Shown piece by piece: positions 1 through 6,331 of a stretch of 9,551 bases of DNA; position 1 is the stretch's first letter, and the number at the start of each line of letters is the position of its first letter. A program made the position numbers and the translations under genes. The stretch is from Oxalobacter formigenes (GTDB taxonomy: Bacteria > Pseudomonadota > Gammaproteobacteria > Burkholderiales > Burkholderiaceae_D), in assembly GCA_019424645.1 (NCBI GenBank), contig JAHYZB010000048.1, positions 829 to 10,379 of the forward strand, in the 5' to 3' direction. The notes beneath the pieces are model-generated. The model made no database searches, had not been told where the DNA came from, and saw nothing but the letters and a program-made list of their open reading frames with translations.

Positions 1-37
1 GTGTTTTAATATGCACACAACAACATTTATAAATAAA

Positions 38-87
38 CCCTTAATTGTAAGGGAATAATAAACTTGTCAAACTATCAAAAGACAAGT
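38..87. repeat. Two short inverted repeats in a non-coding left flank
   Basis: Positions 1-245 hold no coding region that I recognise. Two perfect inverted repeats are visible. CCCTTA (38-43) and TAAGGG (48-53) are separated by four bases. ACTTGTC (62-68) and GACAAGT (81-87) are separated by twelve bases. Neither is followed by a clear T-run on either strand, so I do not call a terminator. They may be regulator-binding sites or remnants of the integrated element's end. The arms are exact in the sequence; any role is unknown. Confidence 0.45.
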
Positions 88-245
88 GATGAACCTTTGT
101 TCCAAAAACACACGAATAGCGTTGGGGAGCCACAACATTTACCTATAATTTGTTTGGCCAGGATTTGTCTCATGAAGAAAAGTTGTCACGGCGCAATCTG
201 ACCGAACCTGTTTGGAGAAGGCTTGTCTACCAGATGACATCCGGT

Positions 246-1495
246 TCACGTTTCAACCCCCGCATTTTTAACTGGAAGGCATTTCTCATGCTCATGAACC
301 GGAAGAAACGAACCCCTTTTAATCATTCCTCTTGCCAGCCTGATGGCGGCTTCTATTGCATCGCTTTTCTTGTGACCTAGTTGTTACCTCTACCAAACAC
401 AGGTTAAATCCCAATTCATTCAAGCCTGTACTGACGACACCACGCAATCCATGTCCAGTCATGGCAAAACCCATGCGCTCGATGGCCTGACCTATTGCCG
501 CTTCGCTCATCTGCAGCTTGTTTTCATACACACTCGGAAAAACCAGATTGTCAGGTTTACCGCCTGTCAGTGCATTAATATCGCTCAGTAACTTCATGGC
601 CTGTTCGGGCAACGGTATTTCATGAATCGCTTTATCTGTTTTCTCTGGCTTGCGTTTCCATATGGCAGCGCTCAAATCGAAATCTGACCATGTAGCGCGC
701 CTGATGCTGGTTTGTCTCATGCCGGTATAGAGTAACATCCAGATAGCTGATTTCGTCAGGACATGACCGCCATACGCTTCCAGCGCCTGAATGAATTGGG
801 GAAGTTCGTTAAAACCAATCCGGGCCATGTGTTCGGTTTCATGTTTCGGCAACAGCTTGATAATGGAACGGCAGGGATTGTTCAGATTGAAACTACTGTT
901 CTCGACATTGGCCAAGTCGTAAACCTCGGCAGTCCACTGGCAGAGTTTCTTGGCCATGTGGGTCATTGGTTTTCCCATGCCGTTCAATTTCTCTGAAATT
1001 GACTTGAATAAATCTAATAACTCGCGGTCTTCGATTTGTTCTATAGGTTTTTGACCAATTGTCGGGAAAAGATGAAGATCGAACTGTCGCAACATCGTAT
1101 TGCGATATCTTCAGTGGTTCGGCCTTTCTTACTCGAATGTAAGCGTAACGTGATTTTTTGGAAAATATTTTCATCGTGAAGGGATTTTGCCACTTCCTGT
1201 TCCAGCTGTTGGCGCGCTTGATCCTTTTCGCTTCTCGTGGATCTTTTCCTTGGGCAATCTGCTTTCTAGCTTCTTCTCGCTTAATTCTGGCCTGTTGAAG
1301 TGAGACATCAGGATAATTTCCAAAGGATAGCAGTCCTGCCTTTTCATTCAGACGGAACTTCATTCGTTATAGTTTGGAACCCTTAGGAGAAATTTCCAGA
1401 TAAAGCCCGCCACCGTCAAACAGAGGATAGTTCTTTTCTTTGGGTTTGGCGTTATCAATCTGTTTCGGGTTTAGCGGAACAACGATCTTTGCCAT
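246..1495 (-). pseudogene. Degraded P4-type tyrosine integrase
   Basis: This is a remnant of a site-specific tyrosine recombinase of the P4 integrase type, which would insert and excise a genomic island. The start at 1495 (MAKIVVPLN) has AAGG six bases upstream. The N-terminal DUF4102-like domain follows (FDGGGLYLEISPKGSKL), then an in-frame TAA at 1369-1367 where the family usually has Trp. The frame continues (LSFGNYPDVSLQQAR) to about 1210 and then shifts. The catalytic domain reads from about 1095 in another frame: the first catalytic Arg is in LLYTGMRQTSIRR and the HxxR box is MTGHGLRG. A second shift near 380-400 moves the tail (LGHKKSDAIEAA) into a third frame, and an Ile appears where the catalytic Tyr is expected. 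The last residues before the stop at 248-246 do not look conserved, so the true 3' limit is uncertain. With a stop, at least two frame changes and no visible Tyr, the enzyme should be inactive. Confidence 0.9.
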
Positions 1496-1504
1496 TGGGT
1501 AGCC

Positions 1505-1551
1505 TTTTTGGGTATACGCGAAAATGGGGATATCCGACCTATACCCAAAAA
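1505..1551. repeat. 12-bp perfect inverted repeat upstream of the integrase
   Basis: TTTTTGGGTATA (1505-1516) is repeated in inverted form as TATACCCAAAAA (1540-1551), with 23 bases between. A further GGTATA-like copy sits just outside the right arm (1552-1557 on the opposite strand). The repeat lies immediately upstream of the integrase start at 1495. That position would suit an operator for integrase expression or arm-type sites for integrase or an excisionase. Which of these applies is inference. Confidence 0.6.
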
Positions 1552-1599
1552 TATACCTCAATGCGTGACTGTACAATATCGCATCGCACCGCATAATAC

Positions 1600-1636
1600 A
1601 AAAAAACCCGCATAACTCATTGAATTTATGCGGGTT
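1600..1636 (-). terminator. Intrinsic terminator, leftward
   Basis: AACCCGCATAA (1605-1615) and TTATGCGGGTT (1626-1636) form a perfect 11-bp stem with a ten-base loop. Read leftward, the stem is followed by a run of Ts (the A-run at 1600-1606 on the plus strand), the normal form of a rho-independent terminator. No leftward gene lies between it and 2039, so it may be left from the DNA that was there before the element inserted, or it may insulate the integrase from readthrough. Confidence 0.75.
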
Positions 1637-1733
1637 AATGTACTTCTTGGGACGGCTTGAAATAATCTTTTGGTGCTGAGAGGCATCAAACTGTATATAT
1701 TAAACAACAACTTACGAAATCACATCTACAATC

Positions 1734-1757
1734 TGCCCCTAAACGTGCCCCCAAAAG
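1734..1757. repeat. Tandem 12-mer (TGCCCCT/CAAACG-like)
   Basis: TGCCCCTAAACG (1734-1745) is followed directly by TGCCCCCAAAAG (1746-1757), two copies differing at two positions. On the minus strand this reads as two GGGGGCA-type boxes. It lies about 240 bases upstream of the integrase remnant, where attachment or accessory sites are often found. That role is inference. Confidence 0.5.
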
Positions 1758-1854
1758 TATTGCCATACATTCTGCCATCCTAACCAACCAGACCATAGTC
1801 CATCTGACTTTTAGATTACAACAAATCATAACACAAATCAGTTGAATTTTTTGT

Positions 1855-1903
1855 TAACTCAACGTAAGGTTTCCCTAAAAAAATGATTTAATACATTGAG
1901 TTA
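1855..1903. repeat. Inverted repeat in the AT-rich intergenic region
   Basis: TAACTCAA (1855-1862) and TTGAGTTA (1896-1903) are exact 8-base arms separated by 33 bases. A partial third copy, AACTCAAC, is at 1922-1929 and repeats 1856-1863 in direct orientation. The 1640-1957 stretch is AT-rich and carries no gene I can support. The repeats could be distal operator sites for the operon starting at 2039. Confidence 0.4.
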
Positions 1904-1957
1904 TTATAATTCTCATGTTTCAACTCAACAACAGAATGCAGAATATCTACTTTAAAA

Positions 1958-1978
1958 TTTCAAGCAAATCACTTGAAA
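1958..1978. promoter_or_regulatory. Candidate operator of the XRE regulator
   Basis: TTTCAAG (1958-1964), seven bases, then CTTGAAA (1972-1978) is a perfect inverted repeat. Its right arm contains the -35 hexamer TTGAAA (1973-1978) of the promoter for the downstream XRE gene. A dimeric helix-turn-helix protein bound here would block RNA polymerase, the usual arrangement for an autorepressing XRE protein. The palindrome is seen directly; the bound protein is inferred. Confidence 0.65.
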
Positions 1979-2000
1979 AGTTATACTGATGTGGTATAAT
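1973..2000 (+). promoter_or_regulatory. Sigma-70 extended -10 promoter for the XRE/peptidase operon
   Basis: The -35 box TTGAAA (1973-1978) and a perfect -10 box TATAAT (1995-2000) are 16 bases apart. TG at 1992-1993 gives an extended -10 motif. Transcription should start near 2007, leaving a leader of about 30 bases before the ATG at 2039. It is the strongest promoter match seen in the window. Confidence 0.75.
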
Positions 2001-2038
2001 TGTTGTATTGATTGTGAAATAAACGATACGAGGTCTTT

Positions 2039-2416
2039 ATGAAACTTAATGCATTCGGACACGCCATACGCGTAGCAAGAGCTAAAGTTGGCAAGACCAT
2101 GATGATGATGGCAAATGATCTTGGTGTAAAGCCAGCATTTTTAAGTGCAATGGAAACAGGGAGAAGCAAGATTCCCAGCACGTGGGTATTGAAAATAGAT
2201 GAATATTTCAAGAATCTCAATTGCCCAATTGATGATATAGAAGTTCTGGCAGATGCCTCAAATGAAAATGTTTCTGTCGAGGGACTTCCTTTGCAACACC
2301 AATTATTAGTATCTGGATTTGCCAAATCAAAACTCAGCTCGGAACAACTCGAAGCTGCCGCAAAATTTTTGAAAACTTTGCACAACTCTGGGAAAGGAAA
2401 ACATGCAAAGAATTGA
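2039..2416 (+). CDS. XRE-family helix-turn-helix regulator
   Basis: This is a 125-residue DNA-binding protein. Residues about 6-60 form an XRE/Cro-CI-type helix-turn-helix: a first helix (FGHAIRVARAKVGKT), then MANDLGVKPAFLSAMETGR, where LGVKPAFLS is the turn and recognition helix. The C-terminal half is helical and charged, suited to dimerisation or contact with a partner. The start at 2039 has GAGG at 2030-2033, five bases upstream. The gene overlaps the next one by 14 bases, so the two are translated together. By analogy with ImmR/ImmA of the conjugative element ICEBs1 and similar phage pairs, it is probably a repressor that the downstream peptidase inactivates. The inverted repeat over its promoter suggests autorepression. 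An antitoxin role is the main alternative. The fold is secure; the target genes are not known. Confidence 0.88.
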   Translation: MKLNAFGHAIRVARAKVGKTMMMMANDLGVKPAFLSAMETGRSKIPSTWVLKIDEYFKNLNCPIDDIEVLADASNENVSVEGLPLQHQLLVSGFAKSKLSSEQLEAAAKFLKTLHNSGKGKHAKN

Positions 2417-2903
2417 TTCTATTACTGATACATATATACCCAGAGGACGTAGGGTACCAGCTTTAACAGATCGTCAAGTTTCAAATGTGGCGAAATTAAT
2501 TCTTGGTCATTTAAAAATTAAAGCAAATAATCGGTGTGATCTAATACTGGCGTTAGAAAGCATGTATGGGAACACCCAATTTCCGTTAATTTTCGATGTA
2601 ATCGAGGATGAGAAATGGACTTTCGAGGGTATTGCTGAGGCAATATGGGATCCGAGAGACATGTGTATATCACTGCCCAACAGCTTGTATGAAAAACTTA
2701 CAAATGGAGATGTAGATGCTTTGTATGTTTTCCTTCATGAGATAGGACACTGCTTTCTTGCTCATGGACTTTTATTGCATCGTCAGTCAAATTCAGCCCA
2801 GAAAAAGAACGAAGACGCAGAAGTTCAAGCCGATTATTTTGCAGATTCAATCCTGAAATATTTGAAAATTGAAAACGAGGGGAAGCAATTACCACTTTTT
2901 TAA
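2403..2903 (+). CDS. ImmA/IrrE-family zinc metallopeptidase
   Basis: This 166-residue protein belongs to the ImmA/IrrE (DUF955) family. The zinc-binding, catalytic motif HEIGH is at residues 112-116, and the likely third ligand is Glu140 in the downstream helix (AEVQADYFAD), the family's usual arrangement. No signal peptide or membrane segment is visible, so it should act in the cytoplasm. AAAGG at 2393-2397 precedes the ATG by five bases. The ATG lies inside the end of the XRE gene, so the two form one operon. Known relatives cleave or inactivate a partner XRE repressor when a signal such as DNA damage or an inducing peptide appears, and the neighbour here is the likely substrate. In other systems the same pair works as a toxin-antitoxin module. 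All visible metal ligands are present, so the protein is probably active. Confidence 0.88.
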   Translation: MQRIDSITDTYIPRGRRVPALTDRQVSNVAKLILGHLKIKANNRCDLILALESMYGNTQFPLIFDVIEDEKWTFEGIAEAIWDPRDMCISLPNSLYEKLTNGDVDALYVFLHEIGHCFLAHGLLLHRQSNSAQKKNEDAEVQADYFADSILKYLKIENEGKQLPLF

Positions 2904-2911
2904 AAGAAAAA

Positions 2912-2938
2912 GGCTTGATATGTATTACATAACAAGCC
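2912..2938. terminator. Hairpin terminator after the peptidase gene
   Basis: GGCTTG (2912-2917) pairs with CAAGCC (2933-2938), and TATGT pairs with ACATA inside, leaving one A-A mismatch and a three-base loop. The hairpin starts eight bases after the peptidase stop codon. The T-run (TTTTTCTTTT) lies on the minus strand, so it terminates best for leftward transcripts and may act only weakly as the end of the peptidase operon. Confidence 0.6.
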
Positions 2939-3024
2939 CTTGATTGTGATAATAAGGTCTGCAAACCAAGTTATCATGAGTGTTCTCCATCCGCGCTCAG
3001 CAATAGGTGTCGAACATGTATTTA

Positions 3025-3043
3025 TATAAATTAGCAATTTATA
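3025..3043. promoter_or_regulatory. 19-bp perfect palindrome, candidate operator
   Basis: TATAAATT (3025-3032), three bases, then AATTTATA (3036-3043) is an exact inverted repeat with the spacing of a classic dimer-binding site. It overlaps a perfect TATAAT at 3040-3045 that could be a -10 box for the small gene at 3111. No good -35 box is present (TGTATT at 3017-3022, spacing 17), so a promoter here would be weak or activator-dependent. The sequence is AT-only apart from the centre, so chance is a real alternative. Confidence 0.4.
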
Positions 3044-3086
3044 ATATACAAATAACGCAATTTTGTCAATCTAATAGTAAGTGATG

Positions 3087-3107
3087 GTAACCGTTTAACA
3101 AGGTTAC
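3087..3107 (+). promoter_or_regulatory. Hairpin covering the ribosome-binding site of the small gene
   Basis: GTAACC (3087-3092) pairs with GGTTAC (3102-3107) around a nine-base loop. The right arm includes the GG of the AAGG ribosome-binding site (3100-3103) for the ATG at 3111. In the mRNA this stem would hide the site; in the DNA it could instead be a repressor-binding palindrome. The pairing is exact; its effect is inferred. Confidence 0.4.
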
Positions 3108-3110
3108 TTT

Positions 3111-3221
3111 ATGTATACAGACGAAAAAGGAACGTTTATCTTACGTTGGACCATCACCAAAAATGGTGTAGTGATCCGAGCAAAGAAAAAACCGTTCAAA
3201 ATATACATTGATAAAAACTAA
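3111..3221 (+). CDS. Small hypothetical protein, 36 residues
   Basis: This short gene starts MYTDEKGTFILRWTITKNG and ends KPFKIYIDKN. AAGG at 3100-3103 is seven bases upstream of the ATG, and a GC-rich terminator starts ten bases after the stop codon. These signals argue for a real gene despite its length. The product is basic, with a stretch of Lys/Arg (RAKKKPFK), and has alternating hydrophobic residues suggesting a small beta structure. There is no signal peptide or membrane segment. It vaguely recalls short conserved bacterial proteins with a TxKNGxxI...F.I motif, but I cannot assign a family. It is convergent with the restriction endonuclease gene. Confidence 0.6.
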   Translation: MYTDEKGTFILRWTITKNGVVIRAKKKPFKIYIDKN

Positions 3222-3231
3222 CGTATATTTT

Positions 3232-3253
3232 CCCCGCTACGGCGGGGATTTTT
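3232..3253 (+). terminator. Intrinsic terminator after the small gene
   Basis: CCCCGC (3232-3237), loop TACG, GCGGGG (3242-3247), then ATTTTTCT. It is a compact GC-only stem followed by a T-run on the plus strand, ending the 3111-3221 transcript. The same stem may slow leftward transcription leaving the restriction operon, but that side has no T-run. Confidence 0.85.
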
Positions 3254-4582
3254 CTATAGCATTACAAGCTCCACATACTCATGCTTGTAATACATCCTGA
3301 CCAGTTCATTATGTCTGACACGGAACTGGCTGCGGCGCTTGATGGCAGGACTTCCTGAAGAGGCTTTTTCCATCTTGATAGCCGGATCATAATAAACGGC
3401 ACAATCCGATACTGCCTTCAGGAACAGGCTGAAATCTGTCTGTTCGCACAAAAGAATACGCGGGCCATAGGCGTATTCAGGTGGAGGTTCACGGAACATT
3501 GAGGGGATATAGGCAGCCTGCGCATGTTTGCGGGTCCAGTGTTCCATGAGATTGGTAAATTTCCATGAGGCAGCAACTTTATCGTCTCTGGATAACAGAA
3601 CGATTCCACCTGTCATATCCGTGATTTTCCCGCTTGACGTGTCATACCCCTGCAAGATCAGCTTTAATCCTGTGTCTGCATGAAAATGCTTCCTGCAGGT
3701 ATAGATACCTCCGAAATTCCTCCTGTCAGCCTTGCCTGACTTGTCTGCATATCCATACAGATTCAAGAATTCATGGACGCCCTTGTCCTTGTAGAGGCCA
3801 CCTGTGGGTTCCGGAGTCATCAGTGTTACAACTCCTTTCGGGCGATAAACGCTGAAATTACTGACAGCATATTGTTTGATTTCCCACCCCAGATAATCCG
3901 GCTCGGAATAACCGTTTGGCGTTATACCCAGCTCGGCTTCAAGTGTATAGCCACCACCATTTCTTGCCTTGTATGGTTTTGGAAGACGATCCACTCCAAG
4001 CTTTTGCGACATGATCCAGTGCTTGTTGCAAATTTCAGTCAGTTTGTCGAGAAGCAGCTTCCGGGTATCCTTCATGCCTGATTCAGGCGGAATTTCCAGA
4101 AAGACCCCGATCTGTTTCAGATCGGTTTTAGCATAGACTTCTTTGGCAAGGGAAGAATCCGGGCCAACGGCATATCCAAGAATTTGCCCGTCTGGTGTCA
4201 CACCAATAAAAAGAACCCGGCCTTCATCACGTACAGCCATGACATCGGAAGGTGCATTCTTCGCGCCTTTCAGAAAACCGGACATCCGGACTTCGGGATA
4301 TTTTGGATAAAGAATGAGCCGGGTATTGGGAGCATCTTGCCGGCCATTCTGGTCAATCCATGAAAACGATACGTCTGCCTTGGCACGGTTTCGCACACTC
4401 CCGGCAGAGCTGGAATCGTCTGTATAGATACCCTGATGGGGAATGATATTGAGAACCGAAAAATCGCCGCCCAGATAAACCTGATTTTTTGAATTGTCAT
4501 TCGGTGCCAGCTTTTTGGCATAAAAGCGGACAGCACCATATGACTTCATCAGAGCCACCAGTCCTGACAAGGTTTCAATCAT
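3254..4582 (-). CDS. MvaI/BcnI-family type II restriction endonuclease
   Basis: The 442-residue product is predicted to cut unmethylated DNA at a CC(N)GG-type site. The C-terminal half carries the MvaI/BcnI signature: GGGYTLEAELGI (residues 209-220) followed by PDYLGWEIK (228-236), a PD-(D/E)XK centre with Asp229, Glu234 and Lys236. The classic enzymes MvaI and BcnI are only about 240 residues long. This protein has some 200 extra N-terminal residues, including YPKYPEVRMSGFL (92-104), that I cannot assign. The start at 4582 overlaps the Vsr stop codon (ATGA) and has GGAG six bases upstream, so it is translated with its upstream neighbour. It is the last gene of the methylase-Vsr-endonuclease operon, an order that lets methylation appear before cutting. 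MvaI cuts CCWGG and BcnI cuts CCSGG; the exact specificity here cannot be read from the sequence. The gene is intact. Confidence 0.85.
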   Translation of the reverse strand: MIETLSGLVALMKSYGAVRFYAKKLAPNDNSKNQVYLGGDFSVLNIIPHQGIYTDDSSSAGSVRNRAKADVSFSWIDQNGRQDAPNTRLILYPKYPEVRMSGFLKGAKNAPSDVMAVRDEGRVLFIGVTPDGQILGYAVGPDSSLAKEVYAKTDLKQIGVFLEIPPESGMKDTRKLLLDKLTEICNKHWIMSQKLGVDRLPKPYKARNGGGYTLEAELGITPNGYSEPDYLGWEIKQYAVSNFSVYRPKGVVTLMTPEPTGGLYKDKGVHEFLNLYGYADKSGKADRRNFGGIYTCRKHFHADTGLKLILQGYDTSSGKITDMTGGIVLLSRDDKVAASWKFTNLMEHWTRKHAQAAYIPSMFREPPPEYAYGPRILLCEQTDFSLFLKAVSDCAVYYDPAIKMEKASSGSPAIKRRSQFRVRHNELVRMYYKHEYVELVML

Positions 4583-5037
4583 TCCGTTCTCCCCCTGATT
4601 TCAAGCGTCTCGCTGTTACCCTGCAACCACTTTACCAGCTCATCAATAACATTGTCAGCATCAAGGCGGTGTTTTCCTTTCAGGGCGCATTCCCATACAT
4701 GGCACTGTCTCCAGCCGGCCTTTTCAAGCAGTTCCCTGACATGATTGTCCCGTTCACGATTTCCCCCTATCTTGCTGCGCCACCACTCCGGGCGTGTGGA
4801 GGGCCATTTGAACAGATGGCAGTCATGGCCGTGCCAGAAACAGCCATGCGTGAAAATCACGGCCTTGTATTTTGGCAGGACAATATCCGGCTTGCCGGGT
4901 AAATTTTTATCATTGATCCGGTAACGAAAACCTTTTGCAAAAAGCCCCTTGCGGACCAGCACCTCGATCTTCGTATTTTTTCCGCGAATACCGGACATCA
5001 TCCGGTGCCGCGTCTCCGGATCAACAATATCAGTCAT
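4579..5037 (-). CDS. vsr: Vsr very short patch repair endonuclease
   Basis: Vsr nicks beside the T in T:G mismatches that arise when 5-methylcytosine deaminates, so that methylated sites are restored to C:G. The 152-residue product matches the E. coli enzyme position by position. Catalytic Asp51 is in LPGKPDIV, with Thr63, His64 and His69 in FTHGCFWHGHDC. The structural zinc ligands Cys66, His71, Cys73 and Cys117 (WECALK) are all present, as is Glu25. It overlaps the methylase 3' end by eight bases and the endonuclease start by four, so the three genes share one message. An AGGA lies about eleven bases upstream of the ATG. The genetic link to a C5-cytosine methylase is the expected one for this family. 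Nothing suggests loss of function. Confidence 0.96.
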   Translation of the reverse strand: MTDIVDPETRHRMMSGIRGKNTKIEVLVRKGLFAKGFRYRINDKNLPGKPDIVLPKYKAVIFTHGCFWHGHDCHLFKWPSTRPEWWRSKIGGNRERDNHVRELLEKAGWRQCHVWECALKGKHRLDADNVIDELVKWLQGNSETLEIRGRTE

Positions 5038-6298
5038 AACTGAGCTGTTCCTGAATAACTGCGTTTTCCTCGCGTTCCTTCAGTTCAAGGATCCATGGCT
5101 GCATCAGGGAAGCGACGTGTTCCATCAGGGGCATGACGACCGAATTGCCAAACTGTTTGTAGGCTCTTGTATCGGAGACGTTAATTTTGAAATCGTCCGG
5201 ATAGCCCATCAGCCTTGCGCATTCTCTTGGAGTGAGGCGACGCGGATTCTTGCCTTCACCGCGATAAATCAGGATTTCGGAACCGTCCTTGTGATATCGG
5301 GCAGACAATGTTCTGGAGGTATTTTCCGGCTTCACCACGCTGCAGCCGAAACCGTTTCCCTTGGCCCGGTGTTTTTCTGCATAGGCCAGCAGATAGTTCC
5401 ACAACTTGTCAGACAGGATATATTTGTCATGAACCTTTCCGGTCTGGTCAATATATTTGCCGTCGTCCACATCCGTTTCCGTTCCATCTTCAGGATGAAG
5501 AATATCTTTCAGTTTCGGCGTATCGGTTCCGAGTTGTGGAAGCTGGAGAGCATCCCAGTCAAAACCGGTTTTTTCACGGAAGCCAACGATCAGGATACGT
5601 TCACGATGTTGCGGGACAAAATGCTGCCCATCAATAACGCGCCATGTGATGTGATAGCCAAGTTCGCGTTGCAGCGTGTCTTTAATAACCGAAAAGGTAT
5701 GCCCCTTGTTATGGGAAAGCAGGTTTTTGACATTCTCAAGCAGGAAGGCCTTAGGCTTCTTTTCTGCAATAATTCTGGCGACATCAAAAAACAGGGTTCC
5801 CTGCGTGGCGCATTCAAACCCGTGCGGACGCCCCATGGCATTTTTCTTGGAAACACCGGCAAGACTGAACGGCTGGCAGGGAAAACCGGCCAGCAGGACA
5901 TCATGATCCGGTATGTCAGCCGCATCTACCTTTGTGATGTCACCGGCAATATTATGATCATCCGGGAAGTTGTCCGCATAGGTTTTCTGGGCATAACTGT
6001 CCCATTCGCTGGTATAGACACAGCGACCACCCTGAGCCTCAAACCCCATCCGGATACCGCCGATACCGGCGAACAGATCAATAAAGGTAAATTTGCTTTC
6101 AGGTTTCATCTTGGCAGGTTTTGAAGCAATCACCCTGAGTGCCGGAAGAAGTGCAAAAGGTATTTCGATCTGCCCCGATTCCCAGCGCGAAATATGACGT
6201 GGTGAATAATGTAAAAGAGAGGCCAGTTCCTTTTGCGTGTAACGTTCGCGCACTTTGGACAATACCTGATGAGCCTCGTTATAGTCAGAAATATTCAT
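5030..6298 (-). CDS. Dcm/EcoRII-type DNA cytosine-5 methyltransferase with N-terminal HTH
   Basis: The enzyme transfers a methyl group from S-adenosylmethionine to cytosine C5. With the start used here (422 residues) the motifs are: I, FIDLFAGIGG (72-81); IV, Pro-Cys141-Gln with the catalytic cysteine; VI, ENV (188-190); VIII, QHRER (230-234); X, QFGNSVV (382-388). The target-recognition region (about 315-345, RTLSARYHKDGSEIL) is very close to Dcm, which methylates CCWGG. Residues 19-47 form an XRE-like helix-turn-helix (YTQKELASLLHYSPRHISRWE), as in M.SsoII and M.EcoRII, which also repress transcription. The frame is open upstream to a TTG at 6370, but the ATG at 6298 has GGA at a good distance (from 6309), and the likely -10 box at 6341-6336 would put earlier starts outside the message. 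An ATG at 6310 is a weaker alternative. It is the first gene of the operon. Confidence 0.95.
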   Translation of the reverse strand: MNISDYNEAHQVLSKVRERYTQKELASLLHYSPRHISRWESGQIEIPFALLPALRVIASKPAKMKPESKFTFIDLFAGIGGIRMGFEAQGGRCVYTSEWDSYAQKTYADNFPDDHNIAGDITKVDAADIPDHDVLLAGFPCQPFSLAGVSKKNAMGRPHGFECATQGTLFFDVARIIAEKKPKAFLLENVKNLLSHNKGHTFSVIKDTLQRELGYHITWRVIDGQHFVPQHRERILIVGFREKTGFDWDALQLPQLGTDTPKLKDILHPEDGTETDVDDGKYIDQTGKVHDKYILSDKLWNYLLAYAEKHRAKGNGFGCSVVKPENTSRTLSARYHKDGSEILIYRGEGKNPRRLTPRECARLMGYPDDFKINVSDTRAYKQFGNSVVMPLMEHVASLMQPWILELKEREENAVIQEQLSYD

Positions 6299-6331
6299 TT
6301 GTTTTTCCATTAAATCGCTGGGACAAACTGC

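Noticed and set aside
150..380. 76-codon plus-strand frame in the left flank
   Set aside because: It starts at TTG with no clear ribosome-binding site, runs into the integrase remnant on the other strand, and its product is not recognised.
1671..1693. Minus-strand sequence ending in GCACCA that resembles a tRNA 3' end, followed by a terminator
   Set aside because: The T-loop is out of register, and the DNA further up does not form the rest of a tRNA, so I do not call a tRNA or an attachment site.
1981..2385. 134-codon minus-strand frame
   Set aside because: It is opposite the XRE gene, which has a clear fold, promoter and ribosome-binding site.
4949..6124. Long 391-codon plus-strand frame
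   Set aside because: It lies entirely opposite the methylase and Vsr genes, whose motifs are complete; it is an antisense shadow of their codon pattern.
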